DNA of 64,000 nucleotides, from positions 3,041,513 through 3,105,512 of the forward strand of contig NZ_CP104311.1 in the NCBI RefSeq assembly GCF_036864975.1. Reading direction: 5' to 3'. This document shows, piece by piece, positions 35,958-44,781 of the stretch. Position 1 is the first letter of the stretch; every line of letters begins with the position of its first letter. A program made the translations under genes and the position numbers. This DNA comes from Methylococcus capsulatus. GTDB taxonomy: Bacteria; Pseudomonadota; Gammaproteobacteria; Methylococcales; Methylococcaceae. The notes under the pieces were generated by a model that was not told where the DNA came from, ran no database searches, and saw only the letters and a program-made list of their open reading frames with translations.

Positions 35958-37298
35958 ATGCGTCCTGTCGAACTGCTCTCCCCTGCCGGTACCCTGAAAA
36001 ACCTGCGTTATGCCTTCGCCTACGGCGCCGATGCCATCTACGCCGGCCAGCCACGGTACTCGCTGCGGGTCCGCAACAACGACTTCCAGCAGAAAAACCT
36101 GGCATTGGGCATCGCCGAGGCCCATCGCCTCGGCAAAAGGTTCTATCTCGCCGCCAACGTGCTGCCCCACAACGCGAAGATCAAAACTTTCATCAAGGAC
36201 ATGGCGCCTGTGGTCGCGATGGGGCCGGATGCGCTGATCATGGCCGATCCCGGCCTCATCCTGCTGGCACGCGAAACCTGGCCGGAAATGCCGATCCATT
36301 TGTCGGTGCAGGCCAACACCGTGAATTTCGCGGCGGTGAAATTCTGGCAATCCGTCGGCATCGCCCGGATCATCCTCTCCCGCGAGCTTTCGCTCGATGA
36401 GATCGCCGAAATCCGCCAGCAGTGCCCCGACATGGAACTCGAGGTCTTCGTCCACGGCGCGCTGTGCATCGCCTACTCCGGCCGCTGCCTCCTGTCCGGC
36501 TATTTCAATCACCGCGATCCCAACCAGGGCACCTGCACCAACGCCTGCCGCTGGAAATACGACGTCGCCCCGGCACACGAGAACGCCGAAGGCGATTATG
36601 TTCCAGGAGCGTTACGGCTGAACCTCGCGGAGTTGAACGGCAGCCTGGCGGACTGCGGCGCCGCGGAGCGCCACCCGCTGGCCGACGAGGTGTATTTTCT
36701 GGAAGAGGAAAACCGCCCGGGCGAACTGATGCCGGTGATGGAGGACGAGCACGGCACCTACATCATGAATTCCAAGGACCTACGAGCAGTCGAGCACGTG
36801 CAGCGGCTGGTGGATATCGGCGTCGACAGCCTGAAGATCGAGGGCCGCACCAAATCCCATTACTATGTGGCTCGTACCGCCCAAGTCTATCGCCGGGCCA
36901 TCGACGATGCGCTCGCCGGGCGGGAATTCGACTGGAACCTGCTCGGTGTGCTGGAAAATCTGGCTCAGCGCGGCTACACGGACGGATTCTACCAGCGCCA
37001 CCATACCCAGGATTACCAAAACTATCTGCGGGGGTGCTCCGAAAGCCACCGCCAGCAATTCGTCGCCGAAGTCACCGCCTTCGCTGGCGGCATGGCCGCC
37101 GTCGCCGTCAAAAACAAATTCGGCGTGGGCGACCGGCTGGAGCTGATCCGGCCCGAAGGCAACCTCGACTTCATCCTGGCCGGCATGGAGGATACCCAGG
37201 GCAACGCCTTGCAGGAAGCCCCCGGTAGCGGATGGCAGGTCAGGATCCCGCTGCCCGCACCCTGCGGCGATACCGCCTTGCTGTCACGCTACCTCTGA
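35958..37298 (+). CDS. trhP: tRNA 5-hydroxyuridine synthesis protein TrhP (YegQ, U32 peptidase family)
   Basis: A 446-residue member of the U32 family. It has the expected N-terminus MRPVELLSPAGTLKNLRYAFAYGADAIYAG, the U32 signature EVFVHGALCIAYSGRCLLSGYF, the cysteine set GTCTNACRW that likely binds an Fe-S cluster, and KIEGRTKSHYYVA. TrhP (YegQ) makes 5-hydroxyuridine at position 34 of tRNAs, using prephenate as source. The start is the ATG at 35958, 14 codons inside the longest ORF, where family homology begins. Confidence 0.9.
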   Translation: MRPVELLSPAGTLKNLRYAFAYGADAIYAGQPRYSLRVRNNDFQQKNLALGIAEAHRLGKRFYLAANVLPHNAKIKTFIKDMAPVVAMGPDALIMADPGLILLARETWPEMPIHLSVQANTVNFAAVKFWQSVGIARIILSRELSLDEIAEIRQQCPDMELEVFVHGALCIAYSGRCLLSGYFNHRDPNQGTCTNACRWKYDVAPAHENAEGDYVPGALRLNLAELNGSLADCGAAERHPLADEVYFLEEENRPGELMPVMEDEHGTYIMNSKDLRAVEHVQRLVDIGVDSLKIEGRTKSHYYVARTAQVYRRAIDDALAGREFDWNLLGVLENLAQRGYTDGFYQRHHTQDYQNYLRGCSESHRQQFVAEVTAFAGGMAAVAVKNKFGVGDRLELIRPEGNLDFILAGMEDTQGNALQEAPGSGWQVRIPLPAPCGDTALLSRYL

Positions 37299-37321
37299 TG
37301 TCACCACCGGAGTTTCCGACC

Positions 37322-37807
37322 ATGGAGTTCACTACCGCCGACCTCTGCGACCGGTTTCACGGCACTCATCCGCTCCAGATCGCCGAGCCGCTGTTCCGCA
37401 CCTTCGGGGCAGTGTCGCGGTTTCACGGCCGGATCACGACCCTCAAAGTATTCGAAGACAACGTCCTGATCCGGGAAACTGTGGCACAGAAGGCAGATGG
37501 CCGTGTCCTGGTCATCGATGGCGGCGCTTCCCATCGCTGCGCGCTGCTGGGCGGAAACCTGGCGCGGCTCGCCGCCGACAACGGCTGGCAGGGTATCATC
37601 GTGTACGGCTGTGTGCGGGACTCCGTGGAACTCGGGACGGTCCCTATCGGCATCCGCGCGCTTCATACCCACCCCCTCAAGAGCCACCAACGGGGCGGCG
37701 GCGACAAGGACTGTTTGATCACCTTCGCCAGCGTAAACTTCCGTAGCGACCATTATCTCTATGCGGACGAAGACGGCATCGTCGTAGCCGAGGAGAAACT
37801 GATCTGA
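37322..37807 (+). CDS. RraA-family protein (RNase E inhibitor / HMG aldolase fold)
   Basis: A 161-residue protein of the RraA/MenG-like family. Conserved blocks are TADLCDRFHG at the start, FGGN-type GGNLARLAADNGWQGIIVYGCVRD, and VPIGIRALHTHPLKS. The family contains the RNase E regulator RraA and class II 4-hydroxy-4-methyl-2-oxoglutarate aldolases; which activity applies here is not decided by sequence. The start at 37322 has GGAG 8 bases upstream; an in-frame ATG at 37298 overlaps the trhP stop and would add eight residues. It overlaps the next gene by one base. Confidence 0.85.
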   Translation: MEFTTADLCDRFHGTHPLQIAEPLFRTFGAVSRFHGRITTLKVFEDNVLIRETVAQKADGRVLVIDGGASHRCALLGGNLARLAADNGWQGIIVYGCVRDSVELGTVPIGIRALHTHPLKSHQRGGGDKDCLITFASVNFRSDHYLYADEDGIVVAEEKLI

Positions 37808-38415
37808 TGGGAAACCGCCTGACCCGAATCTATACCCGGACCGGCGACGACGGCACCACTGCCCTCGGCGACGGAAGTCGCATCGACAAGGACAGCCTGC
37901 GCATCGAGGCCTGTGGTACCGTCGACGAACTCAACAGCATGATCGGACTGGTACTGACCCAGGCCACATCGGAGGAATTGCGCGCCTGTCTGGTCGAGGT
38001 TCAGCAGACCCTTTTCGATCTGGGCGGTGAACTGAGCCTGCCCGCCCAGACCTTGATTCAGCGTCCGCAGACCGAATGGCTGGAACTCTGGCTGAATCAT
38101 TTCAATGGACAGTTGCCACCGCTCAAGGACTTCGTGCTGCCCGGCGGCAGCCTGCCGGCGGCCTATTGCCACGTCGCCCGGACGGTCTGCCGGCGGGCGG
38201 AACGGCGCCTGGTGACACTGGCGCGCACCGAAGCCGTCAACCCGGAATCGCTGGCCTATCTGAACCGGCTGTCGGACTTCCTGTTCGTGATCGGCCGGAT
38301 GCTGGCCCGCATGGGCGGCCATCACGAACCGATCTGGCAACGCGACCGCGAACCGCCCTTGCCCCGCGTTGATTCCGCCGTACCGCCATGCCACAATGCC
38401 CCACCTCTTAGGTAA
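37807..38415 (+). CDS. Cob(I)yrinic acid a,c-diamide adenosyltransferase, PduO type
   Basis: A 202-residue ATP:cob(I)alamin adenosyltransferase with the nucleotide-binding start TRIYTRTGDDGTTALGDGSRIDKDS and the conserved EACGTVDELNSMIGL, then FVLPGGSLPAAYCHVARTVCRRAERR and YLNRLSDFLFVIGR. It transfers the adenosyl group of ATP to reduced cobalamin, making coenzyme B12. TGATG overlap with the RraA-like gene suggests coupling. No other cobalamin gene or riboswitch is seen nearby. Confidence 0.92.
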   Translation: MGNRLTRIYTRTGDDGTTALGDGSRIDKDSLRIEACGTVDELNSMIGLVLTQATSEELRACLVEVQQTLFDLGGELSLPAQTLIQRPQTEWLELWLNHFNGQLPPLKDFVLPGGSLPAAYCHVARTVCRRAERRLVTLARTEAVNPESLAYLNRLSDFLFVIGRMLARMGGHHEPIWQRDREPPLPRVDSAVPPCHNAPPLR

Positions 38416-38438
38416 GAAATTAGCCTCGTAACAGACCC

Positions 38439-39380
38439 ATGGAAATCATTCTCGCCAATCCTCGCGGCTTCTGCGCTGGTGTCGACCGCGCGATCGAGAT
38501 CGTCGACCGCGCCATTGAAGTTTTCGGCGCGCCGATCTATGTGCGCCATGAAGTCGTTCACAACCGCTACGTGGTCGACGGCCTCCGGGATCGCGGCGCG
38601 GTGTTCGTCGAGGAGCTGTCGGAAGTGCCGGAAAATTCGACAGTGATCTTCAGCGCCCACGGGGTCTCCAAACAGATTCAGGAAGAAGCCAAGGAACGCG
38701 GCCTACAGGTCTTCGACGCCACCTGTCCGCTGGTCACCAAGGTTCATATCGAAGTACACCAGCATGCCAGCGAAGGCCGCGAAATCGTCTTCATCGGCCA
38801 TGCCGGGCACCCGGAAGTGGAAGGCACGATGGGGCAGTACGACAACCCGGCTGGGGGCATCTATCTGGTGGAATCGCCGGAAGACGTCGAAAAGCTTCAA
38901 GTAAAGAATCCGGACAATCTCGCCTACGTCACCCAAACCACGCTTTCCATCGACGACACCGCCGCCGTGGTGGAAGCACTGAAAACGCGTTTTCCCAAGA
39001 TACTGGGGCCGCGTAAAGACGACATCTGCTATGCGACCCAAAACCGCCAGGATGCCGTCAAGAAACTGGCAGCCCAATGCGACACCATCCTGGTGGTAGG
39101 ATCGCCCAACAGTTCCAACTCGAACCGCCTGCGCGAAATTGCCGACAAGCTTGGTCGCAAAGCCTTCCTGATCGATAATGCCGCCCAGCTGACCCGCGAC
39201 ATGGTCGCCGGTGCCGAACGCATCGGCGTCACCGCCGGTGCCTCGGCCCCCGAGATCCTGGTGCAGCAGGTCATCGCCCAGCTCAAGGAATGGGGCGGGC
39301 ATACCGCCACCGAAACCCAGGGCATCGAGGAAAAAGTCGTGTTTTCCCTGCCCAAGGAACTACGCCGGCTCAGCGCCTGA
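38439..39380 (+). CDS. ispH: 4-hydroxy-3-methylbut-2-enyl diphosphate reductase
   Basis: A 313-residue [4Fe-4S] enzyme, last step of the MEP isoprenoid pathway, reducing HMBPP to IPP and DMAPP. The three cluster cysteines are in GFCAGV (Cys12), DATCPLV and ICYATQNRQ. The substrate-binding histidines are in RHEVVHN and FIGHAGHPE, and the [10 protein letters not shown] motif is present. Full family length. It starts 23 bases after the adenosyltransferase gene. Confidence 0.97.
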   Translation: MEIILANPRGFCAGVDRAIEIVDRAIEVFGAPIYVRHEVVHNRYVVDGLRDRGAVFVEELSEVPENSTVIFSAHGVSKQIQEEAKERGLQVFDATCPLVTKVHIEVHQHASEGREIVFIGHAGHPEVEGTMGQYDNPAGGIYLVESPEDVEKLQVKNPDNLAYVTQTTLSIDDTAAVVEALKTRFPKILGPRKDDICYATQNRQDAVKKLAAQCDTILVVGSPNSSNSNRLREIADKLGRKAFLIDNAAQLTRDMVAGAERIGVTAGASAPEILVQQVIAQLKEWGGHTATETQGIEEKVVFSLPKELRRLSA

Positions 39381-39419
39381 ACCGGTAGATTTCGACGTTT
39401 AACCAAGCAAGGAGTGACC

Positions 39420-39782
39420 ATGGCCCTCACCCCCATGGATCTGGTGGCCGCCGCCAAGCAGCGGATTCGTGAAATCGGCCCCGCCGAGGTTCGGGCAATG
39501 CCCGGCGATACCTTGATACTCGACGTCCGTGAGCCGGAAGAGTACGCGGCCGGCCACCTGCCCGGCGCCATCAACATCCCGCGTGGTGTGGTGGAGTTCC
39601 GCATCGAAACCCATCCCGCATTTCAGGGGAGAAAGGACGCAGCCATAGTGGTCTACTGCCAGAGTGGCCTCCGTTCGGCCCTGACCACCGATATCCTGCA
39701 GCAGCTCGGCTGGAGCGGTACCGTCAGCATGGCGGGCGGCTTCAAGGCCTGGAGCGAGGGCGGCCTGCCGGTTGCGAACTGA
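39420..39782 (+). CDS. Rhodanese-like sulfurtransferase
   Basis: A 120-residue single rhodanese domain. The catalytic cysteine lies in VVYCQSGLRSA, after the typical LILDVREPEEYAAGHLPGAINIPRGVVEFRI. It would carry sulfur as a persulfide, or reduce thiosulfate-type donors; partner unknown. The ATG at 39420 follows AAGGAG by 5 bases, which decides it against the GTG at 39414. It lies 5 bases before hslR. Confidence 0.9.
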   Translation: MALTPMDLVAAAKQRIREIGPAEVRAMPGDTLILDVREPEEYAAGHLPGAINIPRGVVEFRIETHPAFQGRKDAAIVVYCQSGLRSALTTDILQQLGWSGTVSMAGGFKAWSEGGLPVAN

Positions 39783-39787
39783 CTGCC

Positions 39788-40213
39788 ATGGCGGGTCCGG
39801 GTGCACCTCCCTCCTCTGCTGAAGCGGCCGGAGAAAAGGTCCGGCTGGACAAATGGCTCTGGGCGGCCCGTTTCTTCAAGACCCGGCAGCTCGCCATCGA
39901 GGCCATCCATGGCGGCAAGGTCCATCTGAACGGCCAGCGCGCCAAGCCCGGCAAGGAAATAGGCATCGGTGCCCGGCTGGAGATCACCCGGGAGCGGGAA
40001 GTCTGGGAGGTCGTCGTCGAAACTTTGAACACCCAACGCCGGCCCGCCAAGGAAGCGGTCTTGCTCTATCGCGAAACCCCGGAGAGTCAGGCACGACGCG
40101 AAGCAGAAGCCGCCCGCAGACGAGATGAGCGGCAATTCGCCGACGAACCCGCACACCGCCCATCCAAGAAAGACCGCCGCCTGATCCACCGTTTCAAGCA
40201 ATCCCTGGATTGA
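39788..40213 (+). CDS. hslR: Heat-shock protein 15, S4-domain RNA-binding protein
   Basis: A 141-residue protein with an S4 domain near the N-terminus (VRLDKWLWAARFFKTRQLAIEAIHGGKVHLNGQRAKPGKEI) and a basic, charged C-terminal tail (ARREAEAARRRDER, KKDRRLIHRF). HslR recognises 50S subunits carrying stalled nascent chains after heat shock and helps recycle them. Family length and tail agree. Confidence 0.92.
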   Translation: MAGPGAPPSSAEAAGEKVRLDKWLWAARFFKTRQLAIEAIHGGKVHLNGQRAKPGKEIGIGARLEITREREVWEVVVETLNTQRRPAKEAVLLYRETPESQARREAEAARRRDERQFADEPAHRPSKKDRRLIHRFKQSLD

Positions 40214-40221
40214 AAGCCGGC

Positions 40222-41625
40222 GTGAATCAGCGTTCATTTCCGGATACCCGGCCGGAATTCGTCTACACGGTATCGCGCCTCAACCGCGAAGCCCGCATTA
40301 CGCTGTCCAGCCATTTCGGCACGATCTGGGTGGAGGGCGAGATTTCCAACCTGGCCACGCCGGCCTCGGGCCATCTTTATTTCACCCTGAAGGACGCCGA
40401 GGCCCAGGTCCGCTGCGCCATGTTCCGCAGCTCGGGACGCGTGCTCGGCTTCAAGCCGGCCAACGGCGATCATGTCCTGGCCCGCGTCCAGGTGGGGCTG
40501 TACGAACCCCGCGGCGACTACCAGTTGATCGTGGATCTGCTGGAACAAGCTGGCGACGGGGCGCTCCAGCGCGCCTTCGAGTTGCTGAAAAAACGCCTGG
40601 ATGCCGAAGGGCTGTTCGATCCTGCTCGCAAGAAACCCATCCCCCGCTTCCCCACCTGCATCGGTGTGGTCACATCGCCCACCGGTGCTGCGATCCGCGA
40701 CATCCTAACCGTGCTGGCACGGCGCTACCCGGCGGCTTCCGTGATCGTTTTTCCCGCCAAGGTCCAGGGCAGCGAAGCGCCGGCGGAACTCATCCGCGCC
40801 TTGCAGCAGGCCGATGCGAGCGGCTGGTGCGACGTCTTGCTTTTGGCGCGCGGCGGCGGTTCGCTGGAAGATCTCTGGGCCTTCAACGACGAAAGCCTGG
40901 CGCGCGCCATCGCCGCCTGCCGGACGCCGGTGGTCACCGGCATCGGCCACGAGGTGGATTTCACCATTGCCGACTTCGCCGCCGACCTGCGGGCGCCGAC
41001 ACCCTCCGCCGCCGCCGAAACGGTGACACCCGACCGGATCGACCTCGGCAATCGCCTGCAGCGTCTCGAATCTCAACTCCGACGGAACTTCCTGGGACGA
41101 CTGGAGCGAGTCCAACAGCGGCTGGACTTCGTCGAGCGACGGCTGCAGCAGTGCCATCCCAGGCAAAGGCTGGAACGCCAGACCCAGCGCCTGGTGGAGC
41201 TGCGACACCGGCTGGGGCGAAACACCGCCATCCGTTTGAATCTTCAGCGTCAGCGGCTGCAAGGCCTGGAGCTGAGGCTGGTCCGCCACGATCCCGCCCA
41301 GCGGGTGATGCACCTTGCCGGGAAGCTCGATACGCTCGAATCCCGCCTGCGGCACTCGGCATTACTCAGCTTGGAACGCCGAAGCGAATGGCTCGCGGCC
41401 CTAGGCCAGCGGCTGAATACCGTCAGCCCGCTCGCCACGCTGGCCCGCGGCTATTCGATCGCCCTGCGCGCCGCGGACGGCGCCATCGTCCGAGCCTGGC
41501 AGGACATCCAGCCGGGGGAGATGCTCTATACCCGCCTGGCCGAGGGTTCGCTCCTTAGTCGCGTGGAAAAGGCCGAACCTGGCGATCCGGGGGCTTTTCC
41601 CGCACAATCGCCGCGAGGCCCCTGA
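40222..41625 (+). CDS. xseA: Exodeoxyribonuclease VII large subunit
   Basis: About 467 residues. It has an N-terminal OB-fold (FVYTVSRLNREARITLSSHFGTIWVEGEISNLATPASGHLYFTLKD) and a catalytic domain with IGVVTSPTGAAIRDILTVLARRYP, LLLARGGGSLEDLWAFNDE and TPVVTGIGHEVDFTIADF. A long coiled-coil with many Arg and Leu and the C-terminal RGYSIAL follow. With the small subunit XseB (not in the window) it degrades single-stranded DNA in both directions. The start is uncertain: GTG at 40222 is preferred, TTG at 40210 overlaps hslR by 4 bases. Confidence 0.94.
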   Translation: MNQRSFPDTRPEFVYTVSRLNREARITLSSHFGTIWVEGEISNLATPASGHLYFTLKDAEAQVRCAMFRSSGRVLGFKPANGDHVLARVQVGLYEPRGDYQLIVDLLEQAGDGALQRAFELLKKRLDAEGLFDPARKKPIPRFPTCIGVVTSPTGAAIRDILTVLARRYPAASVIVFPAKVQGSEAPAELIRALQQADASGWCDVLLLARGGGSLEDLWAFNDESLARAIAACRTPVVTGIGHEVDFTIADFAADLRAPTPSAAAETVTPDRIDLGNRLQRLESQLRRNFLGRLERVQQRLDFVERRLQQCHPRQRLERQTQRLVELRHRLGRNTAIRLNLQRQRLQGLELRLVRHDPAQRVMHLAGKLDTLESRLRHSALLSLERRSEWLAALGQRLNTVSPLATLARGYSIALRAADGAIVRAWQDIQPGEMLYTRLAEGSLLSRVEKAEPGDPGAFPAQSPRGP

Positions 41626-41665
41626 GGCCCTCATCAACCAACCGCCAATCGGAAGGAGCAAAACC

Positions 41666-42205
41666 ATGGTAAGAAAATTCGCGACGAGCGTGCTCGCCGC
41701 TGGGGTACTGAGCGGATGCGTGATGCAAAGCACTTACGACCGTGATGTAGGCTACGAAAGGCAGCTCAACGAACAGTTGCGCACGGAGGTGGACGCCGAC
41801 GAGGTCAAGATTCAGCAGTTGCGGGACCGCCTCCGGGTCACCATGGAGGATGAATTGCTCTTCCCCGAAGGCGGATACCAGATAAGTAAAGAAGGCAAGG
41901 CATCCATCGACAAGATCGTTCCAACCCTGCAGAGCGCCACCAATCACCGCATCGAAGTCGAAGGCCATACCGACAATGTGCCGATCGGCAAACATCTGGC
42001 CCACCGTTTCTCCAGCAATTGGGAGCTGTCCGCCGGCCGCGCCTGCGAAGTGGTCAAATATCTGCAGTCCAAGGGCATCGACCCAACCCGCATGAGCGCC
42101 GCAGGACACGGCGAATATCAGCCGGTGGCGTCGAACGCGACTGCCGAAGGCAAGGCCCAGAACCGCCGCATCGACATCGATCTCGTGCCGATCTATACGG
42201 AATAA
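41666..42205 (+). CDS. OmpA-family lipoprotein
   Basis: A 179-residue outer-membrane lipoprotein. The signal peptide ends in the lipobox VLSGC (Cys18). A short helical linker (35-60) precedes an OmpA-like peptidoglycan-binding domain with VEGHTDNVPIG, NWELSAGRACEVVKYLQ, GHGEYQPVASN and NRRIDIDLVP. It would anchor the outer membrane to peptidoglycan. A strong GC-rich hairpin follows the stop. Confidence 0.9.
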   Translation: MVRKFATSVLAAGVLSGCVMQSTYDRDVGYERQLNEQLRTEVDADEVKIQQLRDRLRVTMEDELLFPEGGYQISKEGKASIDKIVPTLQSATNHRIEVEGHTDNVPIGKHLAHRFSSNWELSAGRACEVVKYLQSKGIDPTRMSAAGHGEYQPVASNATAEGKAQNRRIDIDLVPIYTE

Positions 42206-42218
42206 GCCGGCGCTCCGC

Positions 42219-42252
42219 CCCTGGCCTGTCGACCCGTCTCGACAGGCCAGGG
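42219..42252 (+). terminator. Hairpin terminator after the OmpA-like gene
   Basis: A 14-bp perfect stem (42219-42232 with 42239-42252; core CTGGCCTGTCGA / TCGACAGGCCAG) closes a 6-base loop 14 bases after the stop. A short T-run (CCCTTTTTG) comes only about 23 bases later, so it is not a textbook intrinsic terminator, but the stem is the strongest in this region. Confidence 0.6.
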
Positions 42253-42340
42253 CTCGCCTCATAAAATTACGCCCTTTTTGAATTCCGGAAACCGTGACGG
42301 CTCCGGAAGTTCCTTACCCAACAGCCTGGATTTCAGCGCC

Positions 42341-42751
42341 ATGCCTCAGAACGCCAAAGCTCTCATCGAAAATTATTACGCCGCCTTCAACGCAGGTGAT
42401 ATGGAGACCTTTTTGAACCTCCTCACCGACGACGTGATCCACGACATCAATCAGGGCCCCCGCGAGATCGGCAAGGACGCTTTCCGCGCCTTCATGGACC
42501 GGATGAACCGCAATTACAAGGAACAGCTCGTCGACATGACCATCATGACCAACGAGGACGGCACCCGCGCGGCCGCCGAATTCGTGGTCCTCGGCGAATA
42601 CCGGGTGACCGACGAAGGTCTGCCCCCCGCCAAGGGCCAGAAATATCGTCTGCCGGCCGGAGCATTCTTCGAGATCCGCGACGGCAAGGTTGCCCGTATC
42701 ACCAATTATTACAATCTTCAGGACTGGATCGACCATGTCGAAAAGGCTTAG
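42341..42751 (+). CDS. SnoaL-like / ketosteroid isomerase-related protein
   Basis: A 136-residue NTF2-fold protein: ALIENYYAAFNAGDMETFLNLLTDDVIHDINQG, GKDAFRAFMDRMNRNYKEQL, and FFEIRDGKVARITNYYNLQDW. It matches the ketosteroid isomerase-related family often found next to a GNAT protein and a nitrilase, as it is here (5 bases to the GNAT gene). Its reaction is unknown. The ATG at 42341 was taken as start from family length. Confidence 0.82.
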   Translation: MPQNAKALIENYYAAFNAGDMETFLNLLTDDVIHDINQGPREIGKDAFRAFMDRMNRNYKEQLVDMTIMTNEDGTRAAAEFVVLGEYRVTDEGLPPAKGQKYRLPAGAFFEIRDGKVARITNYYNLQDWIDHVEKA

Positions 42752-42756
42752 GTGCT

Positions 42757-43368
42757 ATGAGCGAGGCGATCAGCGTCAAGATCATGTCGGGACCCGAAAT
42801 CGGGAAATACATCCCGGATCTGGCCCGGCTGCGCATCGAAGTATTCCGCGATTTCCCCTACCTGTACGACGGCACCACCGAATACGAGGAACGCTATCTG
42901 CAGACTTATGTGAACTCGCCGGAGAGCGTGGTGGTGCTGGCCCTGGATGGCGAACGCGTCATCGGGGCCTCCACGGGGCTGCCGATGGAGGACGAAACGC
43001 CGGAATTCAAACAGCCCTTCCTCGAGCACGGCTACGATCCTGCAGGGATCTTTTACTGCGCGGAATCGGTGCTCTTGAAGGAATACCGCGGCCGCGGCAT
43101 CTATAAGCGGTTCTTCGAAGGCCGCGAAGGCCATGCCCGCCGCCTGGGGCGGTTCGATTATTGCAGCTTTTGCTGCGTGCAAAGACCGGACGCTCATCCC
43201 TTGCGTCCCGCCGACTATGTACCGCTCGATGCCATCTGGACACGGTTCGGCTACGTCAAGCACCCCGAACTCGTCACCAGCTATGCCTGGAAGGATGTCG
43301 ACCAGATCGAGGAGACAGAGAAGCCCATGGTGTTCTGGCTCAAGCCGCTGAAGGAATCCTCCCCATGA
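42757..43368 (+). CDS. GNAT-family acetyltransferase
   Basis: A 203-residue protein of the GNAT fold: LARLRIEVFRDFPYLYDG at the front, VVVLALDGERVIGASTG in the central strands, and the acetyl-CoA loop ESVLLKEYRGRGIYKRFFEGRE (Q/R-x-x-G-x-G/A type). The acceptor is unknown. It overlaps the following nitrilase-type gene by 4 bases, and in some proteobacteria such GNAT and C-N hydrolase modules occur together, so they probably act on one substrate. Confidence 0.85.
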   Translation: MSEAISVKIMSGPEIGKYIPDLARLRIEVFRDFPYLYDGTTEYEERYLQTYVNSPESVVVLALDGERVIGASTGLPMEDETPEFKQPFLEHGYDPAGIFYCAESVLLKEYRGRGIYKRFFEGREGHARRLGRFDYCSFCCVQRPDAHPLRPADYVPLDAIWTRFGYVKHPELVTSYAWKDVDQIEETEKPMVFWLKPLKESSP

Positions 43369-44234
43369 AGCCGTTGTTTCTCGCCGCCGCCCAATACGAC
43401 ATCGGGTTCCTGGGCGACTGGGCGACCTACCAGGAAAAGGCCGGACGCTGGGTGGCAGAGGCGGCCGGCAACGGCGCCCGAATGCTGGTATTCCCGGAAT
43501 ACTTCAGCATGGAGCTGGCGTCGCTGTTCCCGGAAGCAGTGTACCGCAGCCTGTCGGGCCAGTTGGCGGAAATGCAGTCGGTTCTGCCGGATTTCATGAT
43601 GCTCTATGCCGATCTGGCGGAGCAGCATGGCATCTACATCCTGGCTGGCACCTTCCCGGTACGCCAGCCGGACGGCAGCTACCGCAACCGCGCCTTCCTG
43701 TTCCGTCCGGACGGTACGCCGGAATTCCAGGACAAACTGCAGATGACCCGGTTCGAGAACGAACAGTGGCTGATCTCACCGGGCAAGGAAATCCGCACCT
43801 TCGACACCGAATTCGGCCGGATCGGCATCAACATCTGCTATGACAGCGAATTCCCCTTGATCGCCCGCAGGCAGGTGGAGATGGGCGCAAACCTCATCCT
43901 GGTACCGAGCTGCACCGATACCCCGGCCGGTTATCACCGGGTGCGGATCGGCTGCCAGGCGCGGGCACTGGAAAACCAATGCTACGTCGTACAGTCGCCA
44001 ACCGTGGGATCGGCCCCCTGGTCCGAGGCCGTGGACGTCAACGTCGGCGCGGCGGCCATCTATACGCCGGTGGATTACGGCTATCCCGACGACGGCATCC
44101 TGGCGATCGGTGAACTGAACCGGCCGCAATGGGTCTACGCCGAAATCGACCTCAGCTCCGTCGCCCGCGTGCGCGAAACCGGCCAGGTCTTCAATTACCG
44201 CGACTGGCCGGCCCAGTTCAAGCTGGTCGGATAG
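43365..44234 (+). CDS. Carbon-nitrogen hydrolase (nitrilase superfamily)
   Basis: A 289-residue amidase-type enzyme with the Glu-Lys-Cys triad of the superfamily: Glu in LVFPEYFSME, Lys in FQDKLQMTRFE and Cys in INICYDSEFPL. It cleaves an amide or carbamoyl-type bond of an unknown small molecule. The ATGA overlap with the GNAT gene fixes the start at 43365; the longer ORF reads out of frame through the GNAT gene. Convergent with the small membrane protein gene 8 bases away. Confidence 0.9.
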   Translation: MKPLFLAAAQYDIGFLGDWATYQEKAGRWVAEAAGNGARMLVFPEYFSMELASLFPEAVYRSLSGQLAEMQSVLPDFMMLYADLAEQHGIYILAGTFPVRQPDGSYRNRAFLFRPDGTPEFQDKLQMTRFENEQWLISPGKEIRTFDTEFGRIGINICYDSEFPLIARRQVEMGANLILVPSCTDTPAGYHRVRIGCQARALENQCYVVQSPTVGSAPWSEAVDVNVGAAAIYTPVDYGYPDDGILAIGELNRPQWVYAEIDLSSVARVRETGQVFNYRDWPAQFKLVG

Positions 44235-44241
44235 GCGAACA

Positions 44242-44655
44242 TCAAAGGATCATCGCGAGACCGGCCAATACCGCCACGCCGCCACCCAGGTATGCGGTCT
44301 TCCTGAGCCAGCCCAGGCCGCGCCACCACACGCGAACGGCTTCGCGGCTGCTCTTGTACCAGACTTTTGCTGCCTCGATTTTCCGGGCAACTTTCGGCGC
44401 CAGTTTCCGGATGCTCAGGATCAGTACGACGACGAAAGTGATCATGCTGGTCCAGGCTGCTTTGTGCTGGGCATCCAGATGATCGAGCTCGAACGCCTTC
44501 GAATAGAAACTGGTTAGGACCTGCTGGGACAGCTCGAGCAGCAGATCGGCGAATTCGATGAGACCCTCGAGCATCAGTTCACCGGCAAAAGCAACCGATA
44601 TCAGAAGAATGGCGGGAAGTCCGTAACGGATCAATTTTCTCTTGTCGATCGTCAT
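44242..44655 (-). CDS. Small hypothetical membrane protein
   Basis: A 137-residue protein with three hydrophobic segments (about 12-25, 68-82 and 121-136) and a basic middle region (RKLAPKVARKIEAAKVWYKSSREAVRVWWRGLGWLRK). I do not recognise the family. No partner is obvious; it is convergent with the nitrilase-type gene and divergent from the DMT permease gene. Confidence 0.7.
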   Translation of the reverse strand: MTIDKRKLIRYGLPAILLISVAFAGELMLEGLIEFADLLLELSQQVLTSFYSKAFELDHLDAQHKAAWTSMITFVVVLILSIRKLAPKVARKIEAAKVWYKSSREAVRVWWRGLGWLRKTAYLGGGVAVLAGLAMIL

Positions 44656-44781
44656 GTTTGTTGTTCGTGTCGAGTCCTGTCGTCGAAAACGCGCTGTAGC
44701 CGCCGGATCGGCCCGATTGCAAAACCCGCGGAAATATAGTGTTAATTCGCAAGGGATTCAATCCGCGGCCAGCGAGGATTC

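Noticed and set aside
37807-38415. Cobalamin riboswitch before the adenosyltransferase gene
   Set aside because: The gene overlaps the upstream coding region by one base, leaving no room, and no B12 box is visible.
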